Shown here: in pieces, positions 9,011 through 17,380 of the stretch
Layout of the letters: every line of letters starts with the position of its first letter
Numbering within the stretch: position 1 is the first letter of the stretch
Source of the DNA: Oryzomonas sagensis
Lineage (GTDB): Bacteria > Desulfobacterota > Desulfuromonadia > Geobacterales > Pseudopelobacteraceae
DNA length: 64,000 nt
Direction: 5' to 3'
Assembly: GCF_008802355.1 (NCBI RefSeq)
Contig: NZ_VZRA01000001.1
Coordinates: 318,980-382,979 of the forward strand
The notes under the pieces: generated by a model
Database searches by the model: none
What the model was told of the DNA's origin: nothing
The model's input: only the letters and a program-made list of their open reading frames with translations
Position numbers and translations under genes: made by a program

Positions 9011-9844
9011 ATGAGTAATCCACTCACCCTCGGTTTTTCCCCCTGTCCCAACGATACCTTCATGTTCTACCCCCTCGTCCACGATCTGGTGGACACCCGC
9101 GGCATCTCCTACCGGGAGCGGTTGGAGGATGTGGAGACCCTCAACCAGTTGGCCCTCAAGGGTGAGTTGGACGTCACCAAGGTTTCCTACCACGCCCTGG
9201 GGCATATCCGCGATGAGTACGCCCTGCTCCGCTCCGGCAGCGCCCTGGGACGGGGCTGCGGGCCGCTCCTGGTGGCAAAAGACCCCATAGATCCCAACGA
9301 TCTGCGCGACAAGACCATCGCGATCCCGGGACGCTTGACCACGGCGCTGCTCTTGTTGCGCATGTTCGATCCCACCCTGAAAAATTTCCTGGTCATGCCC
9401 TTCAACGAGATCATGGATGCCGTCCTGAACGGCAACGTGGACGCCGGCGTGATCATCCACGAATCCCGTTTTACCTACCAGGGGTTCGGCCTGCACAAGA
9501 TGCTCGACCTGGGGGAGTGGTGGGAACGGGAGAGCGGCCTGCCGATCCCCCTGGGGGGTATCGTCGCCAGGCGTTCCCTGGGGGCAGACACCATCGCCGC
9601 CATCGAGGGGGCCCTGCGGGACGGGGTGGCCTACTCCCGGGCCAACCCCGCCGCCGCGGCCCATTACATCCGTGAGCACGCCCAGGAGATGAACGCAGAG
9701 GTCTGCTCGGCCCACATCGGCCTGTATGTCAACGACTTCTCCAGCGATCTGGGGGACGAGGGGATCAGGGCCATTCAGTGCCTCATGGAACGGGCCGAGA
9801 AGACGGGCATTGTCCCGACCTCCACGGCGCCGCTTTTTGGCTAG
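9011..9844 (+). CDS. mqnD: 1,4-dihydroxy-6-naphthoate synthase MqnD
   Basis: The 277-residue protein begins with the MqnD signature GFSPCPNDTFMFYPLVH and continues with the periplasmic-binding-protein-like fold of the family. MqnD converts cyclic dehypoxanthinyl futalosine to 1,4-dihydroxy-6-naphthoate in the futalosine route to menaquinone. MqnA lacks this N-terminal motif, which decides between the two. CGGAG lies 6 bases before the ATG. Repeat copy 3 begins one base after its stop. Another gene of the pathway, mqnB, lies 15 kb away. Confidence 0.9.
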   Translation: MSNPLTLGFSPCPNDTFMFYPLVHDLVDTRGISYRERLEDVETLNQLALKGELDVTKVSYHALGHIRDEYALLRSGSALGRGCGPLLVAKDPIDPNDLRDKTIAIPGRLTTALLLLRMFDPTLKNFLVMPFNEIMDAVLNGNVDAGVIIHESRFTYQGFGLHKMLDLGEWWERESGLPIPLGGIVARRSLGADTIAAIEGALRDGVAYSRANPAAAAHYIREHAQEMNAEVCSAHIGLYVNDFSSDLGDEGIRAIQCLMERAEKTGIVPTSTAPLFG

Positions 9845-9845
9845 G

Positions 9846-10031
9846 AGGTTGTTGAAAAACAGCCATCAGGCCTTCGTCCTCGAAGGCCCTTTTGTGACTG
9901 AGGCCTTTGGCCTCACCCTGCGGGCGCCTTCGCGGTCCAATTCCACGAGTGAAATTGTGCGGCGTAGCGCTGCTACGCCTCCGCAAGGCCTGTCGAGCGG
10001 GTGCGACGATCTGACTATTTTTGAACAACTT
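9846..10031 (+). repeat. Palindromic element, copy 3 (extended form)
   Basis: This 186-bp copy has the same ends as the other copies but carries an extra module of about 65 bp. That module contains the small palindromes GAGGCCTTTGGCCTC and TTTC/TTCC-ACGAGTGAAA, and copy 5 has it too. The core GCGTAGCGCTGCTACGC is intact. It starts one base after the mqnD stop and may act as its 3' structure. The rest of the 326-bp gap to the next gene shows only the 18-nt repeat listed at 10072. Confidence 0.9.
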
Positions 10032-10071
10032 GGGGGTTTTCGGTAGCCTTCCGGACGAACGGAGGCGTGGC

Positions 10072-10089
10072 GGCGTCACGGATTCAGGT
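10072..10089 (+). repeat. 18-nt exact repeat, first copy
   Basis: GGCGTCACGGATTCAGGT occurs here and, identically, at 58871-58888 directly after the leuB stop codon. It is too long to expect by chance in 64 kb. Its role is unknown. Confidence 0.7.
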
Positions 10090-10170
10090 GATGCCGACCG
10101 CCCCTTTACAAACAACACCGATATGATTATGTTGCATCCCTAAAACGTTCATTGTGCAGGAGGAAGATGT

Positions 10171-10704
10171 ATGGCGGAAGAACAGAAGGAAAAATGGCAG
10201 GGGTGGCTGGCGCTGTCCACGGCCATCGTGGCGGTCCTGGCCGCCCTGACTACGCTCTATATGGGGAAATACTCGTCCCGCGCCATCATGGCCCAAGGGC
10301 AGGAGAGCGACCAGTGGGCCTATTATCAGGCCAAGAGCATCAAACAGCATAATTTTGAAATGAACAAAAAGGCGCTGGAGTTGCAGTACCATGCCCAGAG
10401 GGGACTGCCGCCCGAAGTGGCCGCCGACTATGAGAAGACCCTCGCCAAATACGGTGAGGAGATCAAGCGCTACGATAATGACAAAAAGGAGATCAAGGAC
10501 AAGGCGGAGGGTATCGCCAAGACCAAACTCAAGGCCCAGGAGATGGGTGGCAACTTCGCCTACGCCCTCATCTTCCTCCAGATAGCCATCATGCTTTCAT
10601 CCCTGGCCAGCCTGACCAAGCGCCACTACCTCTGGTACATCGCCCTCGTGTGCAACCTGGGGTGGCTGTTCTTCTTTCTGGATGCCTGGATGCTCTTTTA
10701 CTGA
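10171..10704 (+). CDS. DUF4337-type membrane protein
   Basis: The 177-residue protein has one N-terminal membrane segment (about residues 12-30), a soluble charged helical middle that looks coiled-coil-like (residues 40-120, rich in K and E), and two C-terminal membrane segments (about 125-145 and 152-175). This layout and the motif SDQWAYYQAKSIKQH match the DUF4337 family, whose function is unknown. AGGAGGA lies 7 bases before the ATG. A bidirectional terminator follows. Confidence 0.8.
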   Translation: MAEEQKEKWQGWLALSTAIVAVLAALTTLYMGKYSSRAIMAQGQESDQWAYYQAKSIKQHNFEMNKKALELQYHAQRGLPPEVAADYEKTLAKYGEEIKRYDNDKKEIKDKAEGIAKTKLKAQEMGGNFAYALIFLQIAIMLSSLASLTKRHYLWYIALVCNLGWLFFFLDAWMLFY

Positions 10705-10726
10705 AAGCCTCCCACAGCTGACGCCA

Positions 10727-10757
10727 AAAAGGCCGCCCGATCCCAGGGCGGCCTTTT
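10727..10757. terminator. Bidirectional terminator
   Basis: AAAAGGCCGCCC (10727-10738) pairs perfectly with GGGCGGCCTTTT (10746-10757). With A/T runs on both sides it can serve the DUF4337 gene on the plus strand and the nuo-M48 operon on the minus strand. Confidence 0.9.
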
Positions 10758-10764
10758 CTCATGC

Positions 10765-11562
10765 TTATTTCCGGTAGTATGACATGGCTTCCGGTATCAG
10801 GCGTTCTATCCCCGTGATCCGGGTGGCATCGGACGGATGGGTGCTGAGGAACTCCGGGGGCGCCTGCCCCCCTTTCTGTGCGGCCATGCGTTGCCAGAAG
10901 ACAACCGCCTCGTGGGGATCGTAACCGGCCATGGCCATAAAGATCAACCCCAGGTGGTCGGCCTCGCTTTCCTGCAATCTGCTGTAGGGGAGGATGGCCC
11001 CGTATTGGGCCCCGACGCCGTACACCGACATCCAGAGCTGCTGCGTGGCGGCCGACTTTGTGGCAAGCGCCGTGGAGAGCGCCACCCCGCCCATTTGCGT
11101 GATCAGCCCCTGACTCATGCGCTCGTTGCCGTGCTCTGCGATGGCATGGGCGATCTCATGCCCCATCACCACGGCCAGGCCCGCTTCCCCCTGGGCGACC
11201 GGCAGGATACCGGTATAGACGACCACCTTTCCCCCCGGCATGCACCAGGCATTGACCTGCTTGTCTTCCACCAGATTGAACTCCCACTTGTAGTTGGCCA
11301 GATGCCCGCTCAGGCCGCTGGCGGCAAAGTAGCGTTCAACCGCATCCTGGACCCGCGCCCCCACCCGCTTGACCACCCGGGTCTGCTCCATGTTGGCGCT
11401 GACCTTGTGCTCCTTCAGGAACTGGTCGTACTGCTGCAGGCTCATGGAGATCATGGACGAGCCGGGGATCAGGTTGAGCTGCGAGCGCCCGGTGATGGGA
11501 ACGGTGCTGCACGCGGCCAGGGCAAAGGCCAGGCAGAGTATTGGTGCAATTCGTCCAGACAT
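10765..11562 (-). CDS. M48-family metalloprotease lipoprotein
   Basis: The 265-residue protein has a lipoprotein signal ending in LAACS, so it is probably lipid-anchored. It carries the zinc motif HEIAH with a downstream ESEAD glutamate ligand, as in M48 proteases such as LoiP/BepA that handle outer-membrane protein quality. ATG 11562 has GAGGAGG 8 bases upstream; a GTG at 11571 would touch that site. The ribosome site begins inside the nuoN stop region, 13 bases downstream of nuoN, so it is the last gene of the nuo transcript. A stable tie to complex I assembly is speculation. Confidence 0.88.
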   Translation of the reverse strand: MSGRIAPILCLAFALAACSTVPITGRSQLNLIPGSSMISMSLQQYDQFLKEHKVSANMEQTRVVKRVGARVQDAVERYFAASGLSGHLANYKWEFNLVEDKQVNAWCMPGGKVVVYTGILPVAQGEAGLAVVMGHEIAHAIAEHGNERMSQGLITQMGGVALSTALATKSAATQQLWMSVYGVGAQYGAILPYSRLQESEADHLGLIFMAMAGYDPHEAVVFWQRMAAQKGGQAPPEFLSTHPSDATRITGIERLIPEAMSYYRK

Positions 11563-11575
11563 CAGGACCACCTCC

Positions 11576-12979
11576 TCACGGCAATCTCAGAATATGGGCC
11601 ACCACATCCAGCAGCGGGGAAGGAGAGAGGCCAAGGAAGAGGATGGCGGCGGTGGGGATGGCCAGGGCGACACTCTCGGAGATGGACAGGCGGCGCACCG
11701 GCGCGTCCCCACCGTCGGCAGGCCGCATGTAGAGCGCAACCACCACCCGCAGATAGAAGAAGACCGCCACCAGGGCAGAGAGGGCGCCCACCACGGCCAG
11801 GGCGGTTTCGCCGGCCCGCAGCGCGGCGCTGAAAACCGCGAACTTGGCCATGAAACCGACAGCCGGGGGTATCCCGGTCAGGGAGAACAGCGCCACCGCC
11901 AGGGCCGCACCGGCCAGGGGATTGCGGTAGCCCAGGCCGCGGTACTGTTCGATGGCGTCCCGGTCCGTGCCATCCGACAGGACCGCTACCGCCCCGAAGG
12001 AGGCCAGCCCGGCCGCAGCATAGGCCACGATGTAGAAGAGCGCGGCCCGTGCCCCACCGGCCGGCAGGGCCACAAAGGCCAGGGCCACATACCCCATCTG
12101 GGCCACCGACGACCAAGCCAAAAGCCGCTTGATGCTGCTCTGCACCAGGGCCGCCAGGTTGCCGCAGACCAGGGTGGCGAGCGCCAGGCCCCAGAGGATG
12201 TCGTGACCGCCGCGCCATACGGCCGCCAGGGGCAGGACGAGGAGCACGGCCGCCGCCGAGGCCCCCTTGGAGGCGGTGGAAAGGAGCGCCGTTACCGGCG
12301 CCGGCGCCCCCTGGTACACGTCCGGGGTCCAGAGATGGGCCGGAACCCAGGAAAGTTTGAAGGCCAGTCCCACGAGGACCATGCAGACCCCAGCCAGGAA
12401 CAACGGCTCGGGCGGGGCCGCTTGCAGGGCCAGTTCGGCCAGTTTGAGCGTACCGCGGCTGCAATAGACCAGCGCGATCCCCATGGCCAGGATGGCCGCA
12501 GACAGGGTGCCGTTGAGCAGGTATTTCAGCCCTGCCTCGCCTCCCCGGACCGAATCCCGTTCAACGGCCACCAGGATGTAAAAGGCAAAGGTAAAGGCCT
12601 CCAGGCCGAGGAACAACATCAGCAAATCGGTGGCGGCACAGGCCGCCCCCATGCCGGCCAGGGCGAAGAGCAGGGTGGCCGGATACTCCTCCCCCACGAT
12701 GCCGCGCCGCTTGTTGTAGCCGGAGGCCAGCAGCAGGGCCACCAGACCGGTGCTGTCGAGGAAGACGGCGAAGAAACGGGAGAAGGGGGTGACGGCAAGG
12801 CCCGGCATGACGGCGTTAGCCGGGAGGGCAATCGTCCACACCAGGGCGGCGACGACAAAAGCGAGAGCCAACTCATACAGCCATCCCCCCGGTCGTACCG
12901 CCCCCGCCAATAAGACCACGACGCTGCCGCCGGCCAGGATAATCAAAGGCATGAATGCCATCAGGTCGGCATTTGTCAT
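11576..12979 (-). CDS. nuoN: NADH-quinone oxidoreductase subunit N
   Basis: The 467-residue, strongly hydrophobic protein is a proton-pumping antiporter-like subunit of complex I, with the typical block around FKLSWVPAHLWTPDVYQGAP in the middle. NuoN is the pump that contacts the NuoAJK module. The ATG overlaps the nuoM stop (ATGA). The open frame extends far upstream through nuoM, but that part is out-of-frame shadow. Confidence 0.95.
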   Translation of the reverse strand: MTNADLMAFMPLIILAGGSVVVLLAGAVRPGGWLYELALAFVVAALVWTIALPANAVMPGLAVTPFSRFFAVFLDSTGLVALLLASGYNKRRGIVGEEYPATLLFALAGMGAACAATDLLMLFLGLEAFTFAFYILVAVERDSVRGGEAGLKYLLNGTLSAAILAMGIALVYCSRGTLKLAELALQAAPPEPLFLAGVCMVLVGLAFKLSWVPAHLWTPDVYQGAPAPVTALLSTASKGASAAAVLLVLPLAAVWRGGHDILWGLALATLVCGNLAALVQSSIKRLLAWSSVAQMGYVALAFVALPAGGARAALFYIVAYAAAGLASFGAVAVLSDGTDRDAIEQYRGLGYRNPLAGAALAVALFSLTGIPPAVGFMAKFAVFSAALRAGETALAVVGALSALVAVFFYLRVVVALYMRPADGGDAPVRRLSISESVALAIPTAAILFLGLSPSPLLDVVAHILRLP

Positions 12980-14469
12980 GGCGCCCCTCCAACCAGAAGC
13001 TGCACCGGTCCGTGGATCAGATCCAGAAGCGGCGTGGGATGCACGCCCATCCAGACCACCAGCAGGGCCAGCACGGCCAGGAGGCAGAGTTCCCGGCGAT
13101 CCAGGTCCGCCAGCGGCAAGGGTGTGCGTTCCGTCTGAAAGACCACTTCCTGCACCAGCCGCACCGTGTACACCAGGGTCAGGACGATGCCGGTGAAGGC
13201 CAGCCCCGCCGCCAGGGGGGACCTGGTGAAGGTGCCGGACAGTACCAGGAACTCGCCCACGAAGTTGTTCAGCCCCGGCAGGCCGGCCGAGGCCATGGAG
13301 AAGAGCAGGAAGAAGAACGACCAGAGCGGAATCTTGCCCCACAATCCGCCGAAGGCGTTGATCTCCCGGGTGTGCGCCCGCTCGTCCAGCATGCCCACCA
13401 TGGCGAACAGGGCGCCGGTGGTCACACCGTGGTTGGCCATCTGGATGATGGAGCCGGACAGCGCCACCGGTTGCCAGGCGGCGATGCCGATGGCCACGTA
13501 TCCCATGTGGCCGATGCTGGAATAGGCGATGAGGCGCTTCATATCCTCCTGGGCAAAGGCCACCAGCGAGGCGTAGACGATGCCGGCGATGGCCAGGGTG
13601 TAGAACAGGGGGGTCAAGGTCTGGGCCGCCTGGGGGAAGAGCGGGTAGCCGAAACGGAGCAGGCCGTAGCTCCCGGTCTTGAGCAGAAGCCCGGCCAGGA
13701 TCACGCTCCCCGCGGTAGGGGCGTCGGTATGGGCGTCCGGCAGCCAGGTGTGCAGGGGAAAGAGCGGGAACTTGATGGCGAATGCCAGGAAAAAGGCGCC
13801 GAACAGCCAGAGCTGGGTACCGCCCGGCAACCGGGTCGCGATCAGTTGCTGCAGCCCGAAGGTGGCCACGCCGCTCTGTTGGGCATGGAGCAGGTGCAGG
13901 GCGATGATCGCCAGGAGCATCAGGAGCGAACCGAACATGGTGAAGAGGAAGAACTTGACCGTGGAATAGATGCGCCGGCCATGCCCCCAGATGCCGATCA
14001 GGAAGAACATGGGGATCAGCATCACCTCCCAGAACAGGTAGAACAGGGCCAGGTCCAGGGCCAGGAAGACCCCCATGATGCCGGTTTCCATGGCCAGGAG
14101 CAGCGCCAGGAACAGGCCGACCTTTTCGCCGACGGCGCGCCACGACACCGCCAGGGCCACACAGAAACTGAAGGCGGTCAGCATGACCATGAGGAGCGAT
14201 ATGCCGTCCAGCCCCAGGGTGTAACGGATACCGAAGGCCCCGATCCACGGCGCGTCCTCCACCAGCAGGTAACCGGGCAGGATCGGTTTCAGCGCCGCCA
14301 GCCCGTGCCACGAGGCGTACAGCCAGAGCGCCAGCAGCAACTCTCCGGTCATCACCCCCAGGGCCAGCGGCCGCGCGGCCACAGGGCGCTTCCAGACCGG
14401 CAGCATCAGCAGGCCGCCCGCCAGGGGGAAGAAGACCAGGATGGTCAGGAGAGGCAGATCGGCCATCAT
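12976..14469 (-). CDS. nuoM: NADH-quinone oxidoreductase subunit M
   Basis: This 497-residue polytopic membrane protein is the second antiporter-like proton pump of complex I. Family motifs are FLIGIWGHGRRIYSTVKFFL, FPLHTWLPDAHTDAPTAGS and YSSIGHMGYV. The start ATG at 14469 overlaps the nuoL stop (ATGA); a second ATG follows directly. The longer frame reading into nuoL is shadow. Confidence 0.95.
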   Translation of the reverse strand: MMADLPLLTILVFFPLAGGLLMLPVWKRPVAARPLALGVMTGELLLALWLYASWHGLAALKPILPGYLLVEDAPWIGAFGIRYTLGLDGISLLMVMLTAFSFCVALAVSWRAVGEKVGLFLALLLAMETGIMGVFLALDLALFYLFWEVMLIPMFFLIGIWGHGRRIYSTVKFFLFTMFGSLLMLLAIIALHLLHAQQSGVATFGLQQLIATRLPGGTQLWLFGAFFLAFAIKFPLFPLHTWLPDAHTDAPTAGSVILAGLLLKTGSYGLLRFGYPLFPQAAQTLTPLFYTLAIAGIVYASLVAFAQEDMKRLIAYSSIGHMGYVAIGIAAWQPVALSGSIIQMANHGVTTGALFAMVGMLDERAHTREINAFGGLWGKIPLWSFFFLLFSMASAGLPGLNNFVGEFLVLSGTFTRSPLAAGLAFTGIVLTLVYTVRLVQEVVFQTERTPLPLADLDRRELCLLAVLALLVVWMGVHPTPLLDLIHGPVQLLVGGAP

Positions 14470-16352
14470 GACAGCGTCACCCAAACGAGGTAAACCAGCA
14501 CCACGCAGACCCCGGCCGCCAGGCCGAACAGGGAGGTGGCCACCCGGCCGCTGCTCCAGGCGGCGGGCAGGCCACCCAGGCGGGCGGTGAGACGAGCCAG
14601 GCCGTCCAGGGTGCCGTCGATGCCGGCCTCGTCCCACCGCTTCCAGAGGAAACGCGCCAGGTGGTTGAACGGATTGATGACCAGCACCCAGTAGAGGCTG
14701 TCCAGATACCAGCCGTTCAGCAGGAACCGAGCCCCCGGCTGGCCTGCCTCCTCGCGGGCCAGGGTTTCGGCCCGTCGGCTGCCGGTGTAGCGGGACCACG
14801 CCAGGCCCAGACCCGTGAGGCTCAAGGTGGCGGCGACGATCTGCAGGGCGATCTCGTCGGCATGCGGGGGCTGCTCAACACCCCCAAAACCGGGGATCGA
14901 ACCGAGGAAGCCGTCCAGAAGCCCCTGATACCCCAGGTAGGCGGGCAGATTGAGCAGGCCGCCGCATAAGCCCAACAGGGCCAAGGGGACGAGGGTGAGG
15001 GTCATGATCAATGGGAGTGGGCCGGGTGGGAGGGAATGTCCCTGTTCCCCATGAAAGACCACAAAGACCATGCGAAAGGTGTAGAAGGAGGTCAACAGCG
15101 CCGTAAAGAGGCCAAGGAGCAGCAGGCCACCGTACAGGGGACCGCCTTGGGCGACAACCCCACCCAGAATGGCGTCCTTGCTGAAGAAGCCGCCGGTCAG
15201 GGGAAACCCGGCCAGGCAGAGCGCTCCGGCCAAAAACGGCCAGTAGACCGCTGCCAGCTTTGTCCTGAGCCCCCCCATGCGGAAGATGTCCTGCTGGTGG
15301 TGCAGGGCGGTGATGACGCACCCCGCCCCCAGGAACAGGAGCGCTTTGAAGAAGGCGTGGGTCAGCAGGTGGAAGGTCGCGCCGGTCAGCGCCCCGGCCC
15401 CCACGCCGAGCACCATGTAGCCGATCTGGCTGATGGTGGAGTAGGCCAGGATGCGTTTCAGGTCGCGCTGGCAGCAGGCGCAGGTGGCGGCGTAGAAGGC
15501 GGTGATGCCGCCGGTCAGGGCGATGGCGGCCCGCACCGTGTCGGAGGAACCGATCAGGGGAAACATGCGCGCCAGCAGGTAGACCCCGGCCGTGACCATG
15601 GTGGCGGCGTGGATCTGGGCCGACACCGGCGTGGGGCCGGCCATGGCGTCCGGCAGCCAGACCGACAGGGGCAGTTGGGCCGATTTCCCGGCGGCGCCGG
15701 CCAACAGCAGCAGGCCGATGGTCGTCACGATGGCAGCCGGGACCAGCGCGCCCATGGTGTTCAGGTGGGTGATGGATACGGAGCCGGAGAGCTGGTACAT
15801 CCAGACGATGGCGATGCCGAAGGCGGTGTCGCCGATGCGGGTGGTGATGAAGGCCTTGCGCCCGGCGGTGGCGTTCTTCTCCTCCGTATACCAGAAGCCG
15901 ATCAGGGCGTAGGAGCAGAAGCCGACCCCCTCCCATCCCAGGTAGAGGAGCGGCAGGTTCTCGGCCAGCACCAGGGTCAGCATGGCAAAGACGAAGAGGT
16001 TCAGCAGGGCGAAGTAGCGGGCCCAGGCCGGGTCGTCCTGCATATAGCCCACGGAATAGAGGTGGATCAGGCCGCACACGAATGTGATCATCAGGGTCAG
16101 GCTCAGGGAGAGCTGGTCCAGATACAGGGCGATGGGGGCCTGGAAAGTGAACGCGGCCAGCCAGGAGCCAAACTCCACCCTGACCGGGCCGGTGAAGCCG
16201 ACACAGGCCAGCACGGCGCAGCAGAACGCGCCCCAGATCACCCCGCAGGCCACCGCCTCGCCCACGCGGCGGGGCAGCAGCCGCCCCAGCAGGGCGTTGT
16301 AGAGGCCTCCCAGGAGCGGCAGCAGGAGTATGAGGGCGAGGTAGAGGTGCAT
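14466..16352 (-). CDS. nuoL: NADH-quinone oxidoreductase subunit L
   Basis: The 628-residue protein is the distal proton-pumping subunit of complex I. It has about 15-16 membrane segments and motifs FFSYALIGFW-like (here FCSYALIGFWY), LSVWLPDAMAGPTPVSAQIH and YSTISQIGYMVLG. The C-terminal part includes the lateral helix region and a last membrane helix. Its length is normal for NuoL. It lies 12 bases after nuoK. Confidence 0.95.
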   Translation of the reverse strand: MHLYLALILLLPLLGGLYNALLGRLLPRRVGEAVACGVIWGAFCCAVLACVGFTGPVRVEFGSWLAAFTFQAPIALYLDQLSLSLTLMITFVCGLIHLYSVGYMQDDPAWARYFALLNLFVFAMLTLVLAENLPLLYLGWEGVGFCSYALIGFWYTEEKNATAGRKAFITTRIGDTAFGIAIVWMYQLSGSVSITHLNTMGALVPAAIVTTIGLLLLAGAAGKSAQLPLSVWLPDAMAGPTPVSAQIHAATMVTAGVYLLARMFPLIGSSDTVRAAIALTGGITAFYAATCACCQRDLKRILAYSTISQIGYMVLGVGAGALTGATFHLLTHAFFKALLFLGAGCVITALHHQQDIFRMGGLRTKLAAVYWPFLAGALCLAGFPLTGGFFSKDAILGGVVAQGGPLYGGLLLLGLFTALLTSFYTFRMVFVVFHGEQGHSLPPGPLPLIMTLTLVPLALLGLCGGLLNLPAYLGYQGLLDGFLGSIPGFGGVEQPPHADEIALQIVAATLSLTGLGLAWSRYTGSRRAETLAREEAGQPGARFLLNGWYLDSLYWVLVINPFNHLARFLWKRWDEAGIDGTLDGLARLTARLGGLPAAWSSGRVATSLFGLAAGVCVVLVYLVWVTLS

Positions 16353-16364
16353 CGGTTCTTTCGT

Positions 16365-16673
16365 TTACCCTTTCATCTCGCTGAACAGGTCCGTATCCAC
16401 GGTCTTGCGCCGCCGGTGCAGGTAGACCACCATGGCCAGGGCCAGGGAGACCTCGGCCGAGGTGAGGGCCATGATGAAGATGGCGAACAGTTGGCCATCC
16501 GCAGTGCCCCAACGGGCCGAGCCCGCCACGAAGACCAGCATGACGGCGTTCAGCATGACCTCGATGCAGACCAGCATCATGATCAGGTTGGCGCGCCAGG
16601 CCAGAAGCCCCCCCATGCCCAGGAAGAAGAGCAGACCGGCCAAAATGAGGATATGTTCCAGCGGGACGATCAT
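16365..16673 (-). CDS. nuoK: NADH-quinone oxidoreductase subunit K
   Basis: This 102-residue protein has three membrane segments and the conserved buried glutamates in LVCIEVMLNAV and TSAEVSLALA used for proton transfer. The ATG overlaps the nuoJ stop (ATGA). Its ribosome site (GAGGGG) lies inside the repeat-derived tail of nuoJ. Confidence 0.95.
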   Translation of the reverse strand: MIVPLEHILILAGLLFFLGMGGLLAWRANLIMMLVCIEVMLNAVMLVFVAGSARWGTADGQLFAIFIMALTSAEVSLALAMVVYLHRRRKTVDTDLFSEMKG

Positions 16674-17221
16674 GACGGATTCCCCTCATCTCCACCCCCT
16701 CTCCCCGGGGGAGAGGGTGGCCGAAGGCCGGGTGAGGGGGAATCTTGCCGCCCCAAATACAAAGCCCCCACTAAAGCAAACAGAAGCTGTAACGAAACCA
16801 GTTCCACCGCCAGACCGTGATCCTCAAACAGGCGCCGGGCCACCTCGCGGATCGGCAGGGCCGGGGCCGGTGCTGCGGAACCACGGCGGGAGACGATGAC
16901 GACCGCCAGGGAGGCGATGCTCGCCCCGGCCAGCACCAGGGCCGACAGCCACTGGCGCCACCGGGGTGCGACCCCTTTTTCCGGGTGCCCCAGGTCGAGC
17001 ATCATGATCACGAACAGGAACAGCACCATGATGGCCCCGGCGTAGAGGATCACCTCGAAGGCCGCCACCAGCGGCGCCATCAGCAGGTAAAAGATCACCG
17101 CGATGGAGAACAGGGAGGTGACCAGGTACAGGATGGCATGCACCGGGTGTTTCTCGGTAATGGCCAGGATCGTGCCGATAACGGCCACGCCTGCCAGTAT
17201 GTAGAAGATGATCTGTTCCAT
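16670..17221 (-). CDS. nuoJ: NADH-quinone oxidoreductase subunit J, with repeat-encoded tail
   Basis: The 183-residue protein has five membrane segments, including AFEVILYAGAIMVLFLFVIMML, typed here as two parts: AFEVILYAGA and IMVLFLFVIMML. The normal NuoJ end (ELVSLQLLFALVGALYLG) is followed by about 24 residues rich in P, G and S. These are encoded by a CCCTCTCCCC/GGGGAGAGGG repeat at 16678-16745. The tail is therefore probably a late insertion that replaced the original stop. Complex I function is likely kept because the core is intact. Confidence 0.92.
   Translation of the reverse strand: MEQIIFYILAGVAVIGTILAITEKHPVHAILYLVTSLFSIAVIFYLLMAPLVAAFEVILYAGAIMVLFLFVIMMLDLGHPEKGVAPRWRQWLSALVLAGASIASLAVVIVSRRGSAAPAPALPIREVARRLFEDHGLAVELVSLQLLFALVGALYLGRQDSPSPGLRPPSPPGRGGGDEGNPS
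16678..16745. repeat. CCCTCTCCC/GGGTGAGGG repeat inside nuoJ
   Basis: CCCCTCTCCCC and GGGGAGAGGG form a strong hairpin, followed by GGCCGAAGGCC and GGGTGAGGG. The same elements recur nested in copies 2 and 5 of the palindromic family (5337-5412; 49575-49660). Here the repeat is read as coding sequence for the end of NuoJ. Confidence 0.85.
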
Positions 17222-17235
17222 AGTTCAATTCATTT

Positions 17236-17364
17236 TGCCGCGGAGACGCAGAGGCGCAGAGAGACAGGGGAATTCAACAGCAAGAGACAACTATACCCGA
17301 AAAAAAGCGTTCCGCCTTTCTCTCTGTTTTTTTGTTTCCTCTGTGTCTCTGTGTCTCCGTGGCA
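17236..17364. repeat. Inverted CACAGAG-type hairpin repeat between nuoI and nuoJ
   Basis: The left arm (TGCCGCGGAGACGCAGAGG...) and the right arm (...CTCTGTGTCTCCGTGGCA) form an imperfect inverted repeat of about 30 nt around an A/T-rich centre. It fills the 159-bp gap between nuoI and nuoJ. The neighbouring nuo genes from nuoJ to nuoN overlap or lie within 12 bases of each other. A related element is at 57291-57440. Confidence 0.8.
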
Positions 17365-17380
17365 GATTCGATTTCCGCCG

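Noticed and set aside
11576-14311. 911-residue frame covering nuoM and nuoN
   Set aside because: Only the last 467 residues are NuoN. The rest is a shadow of nuoM in another frame.
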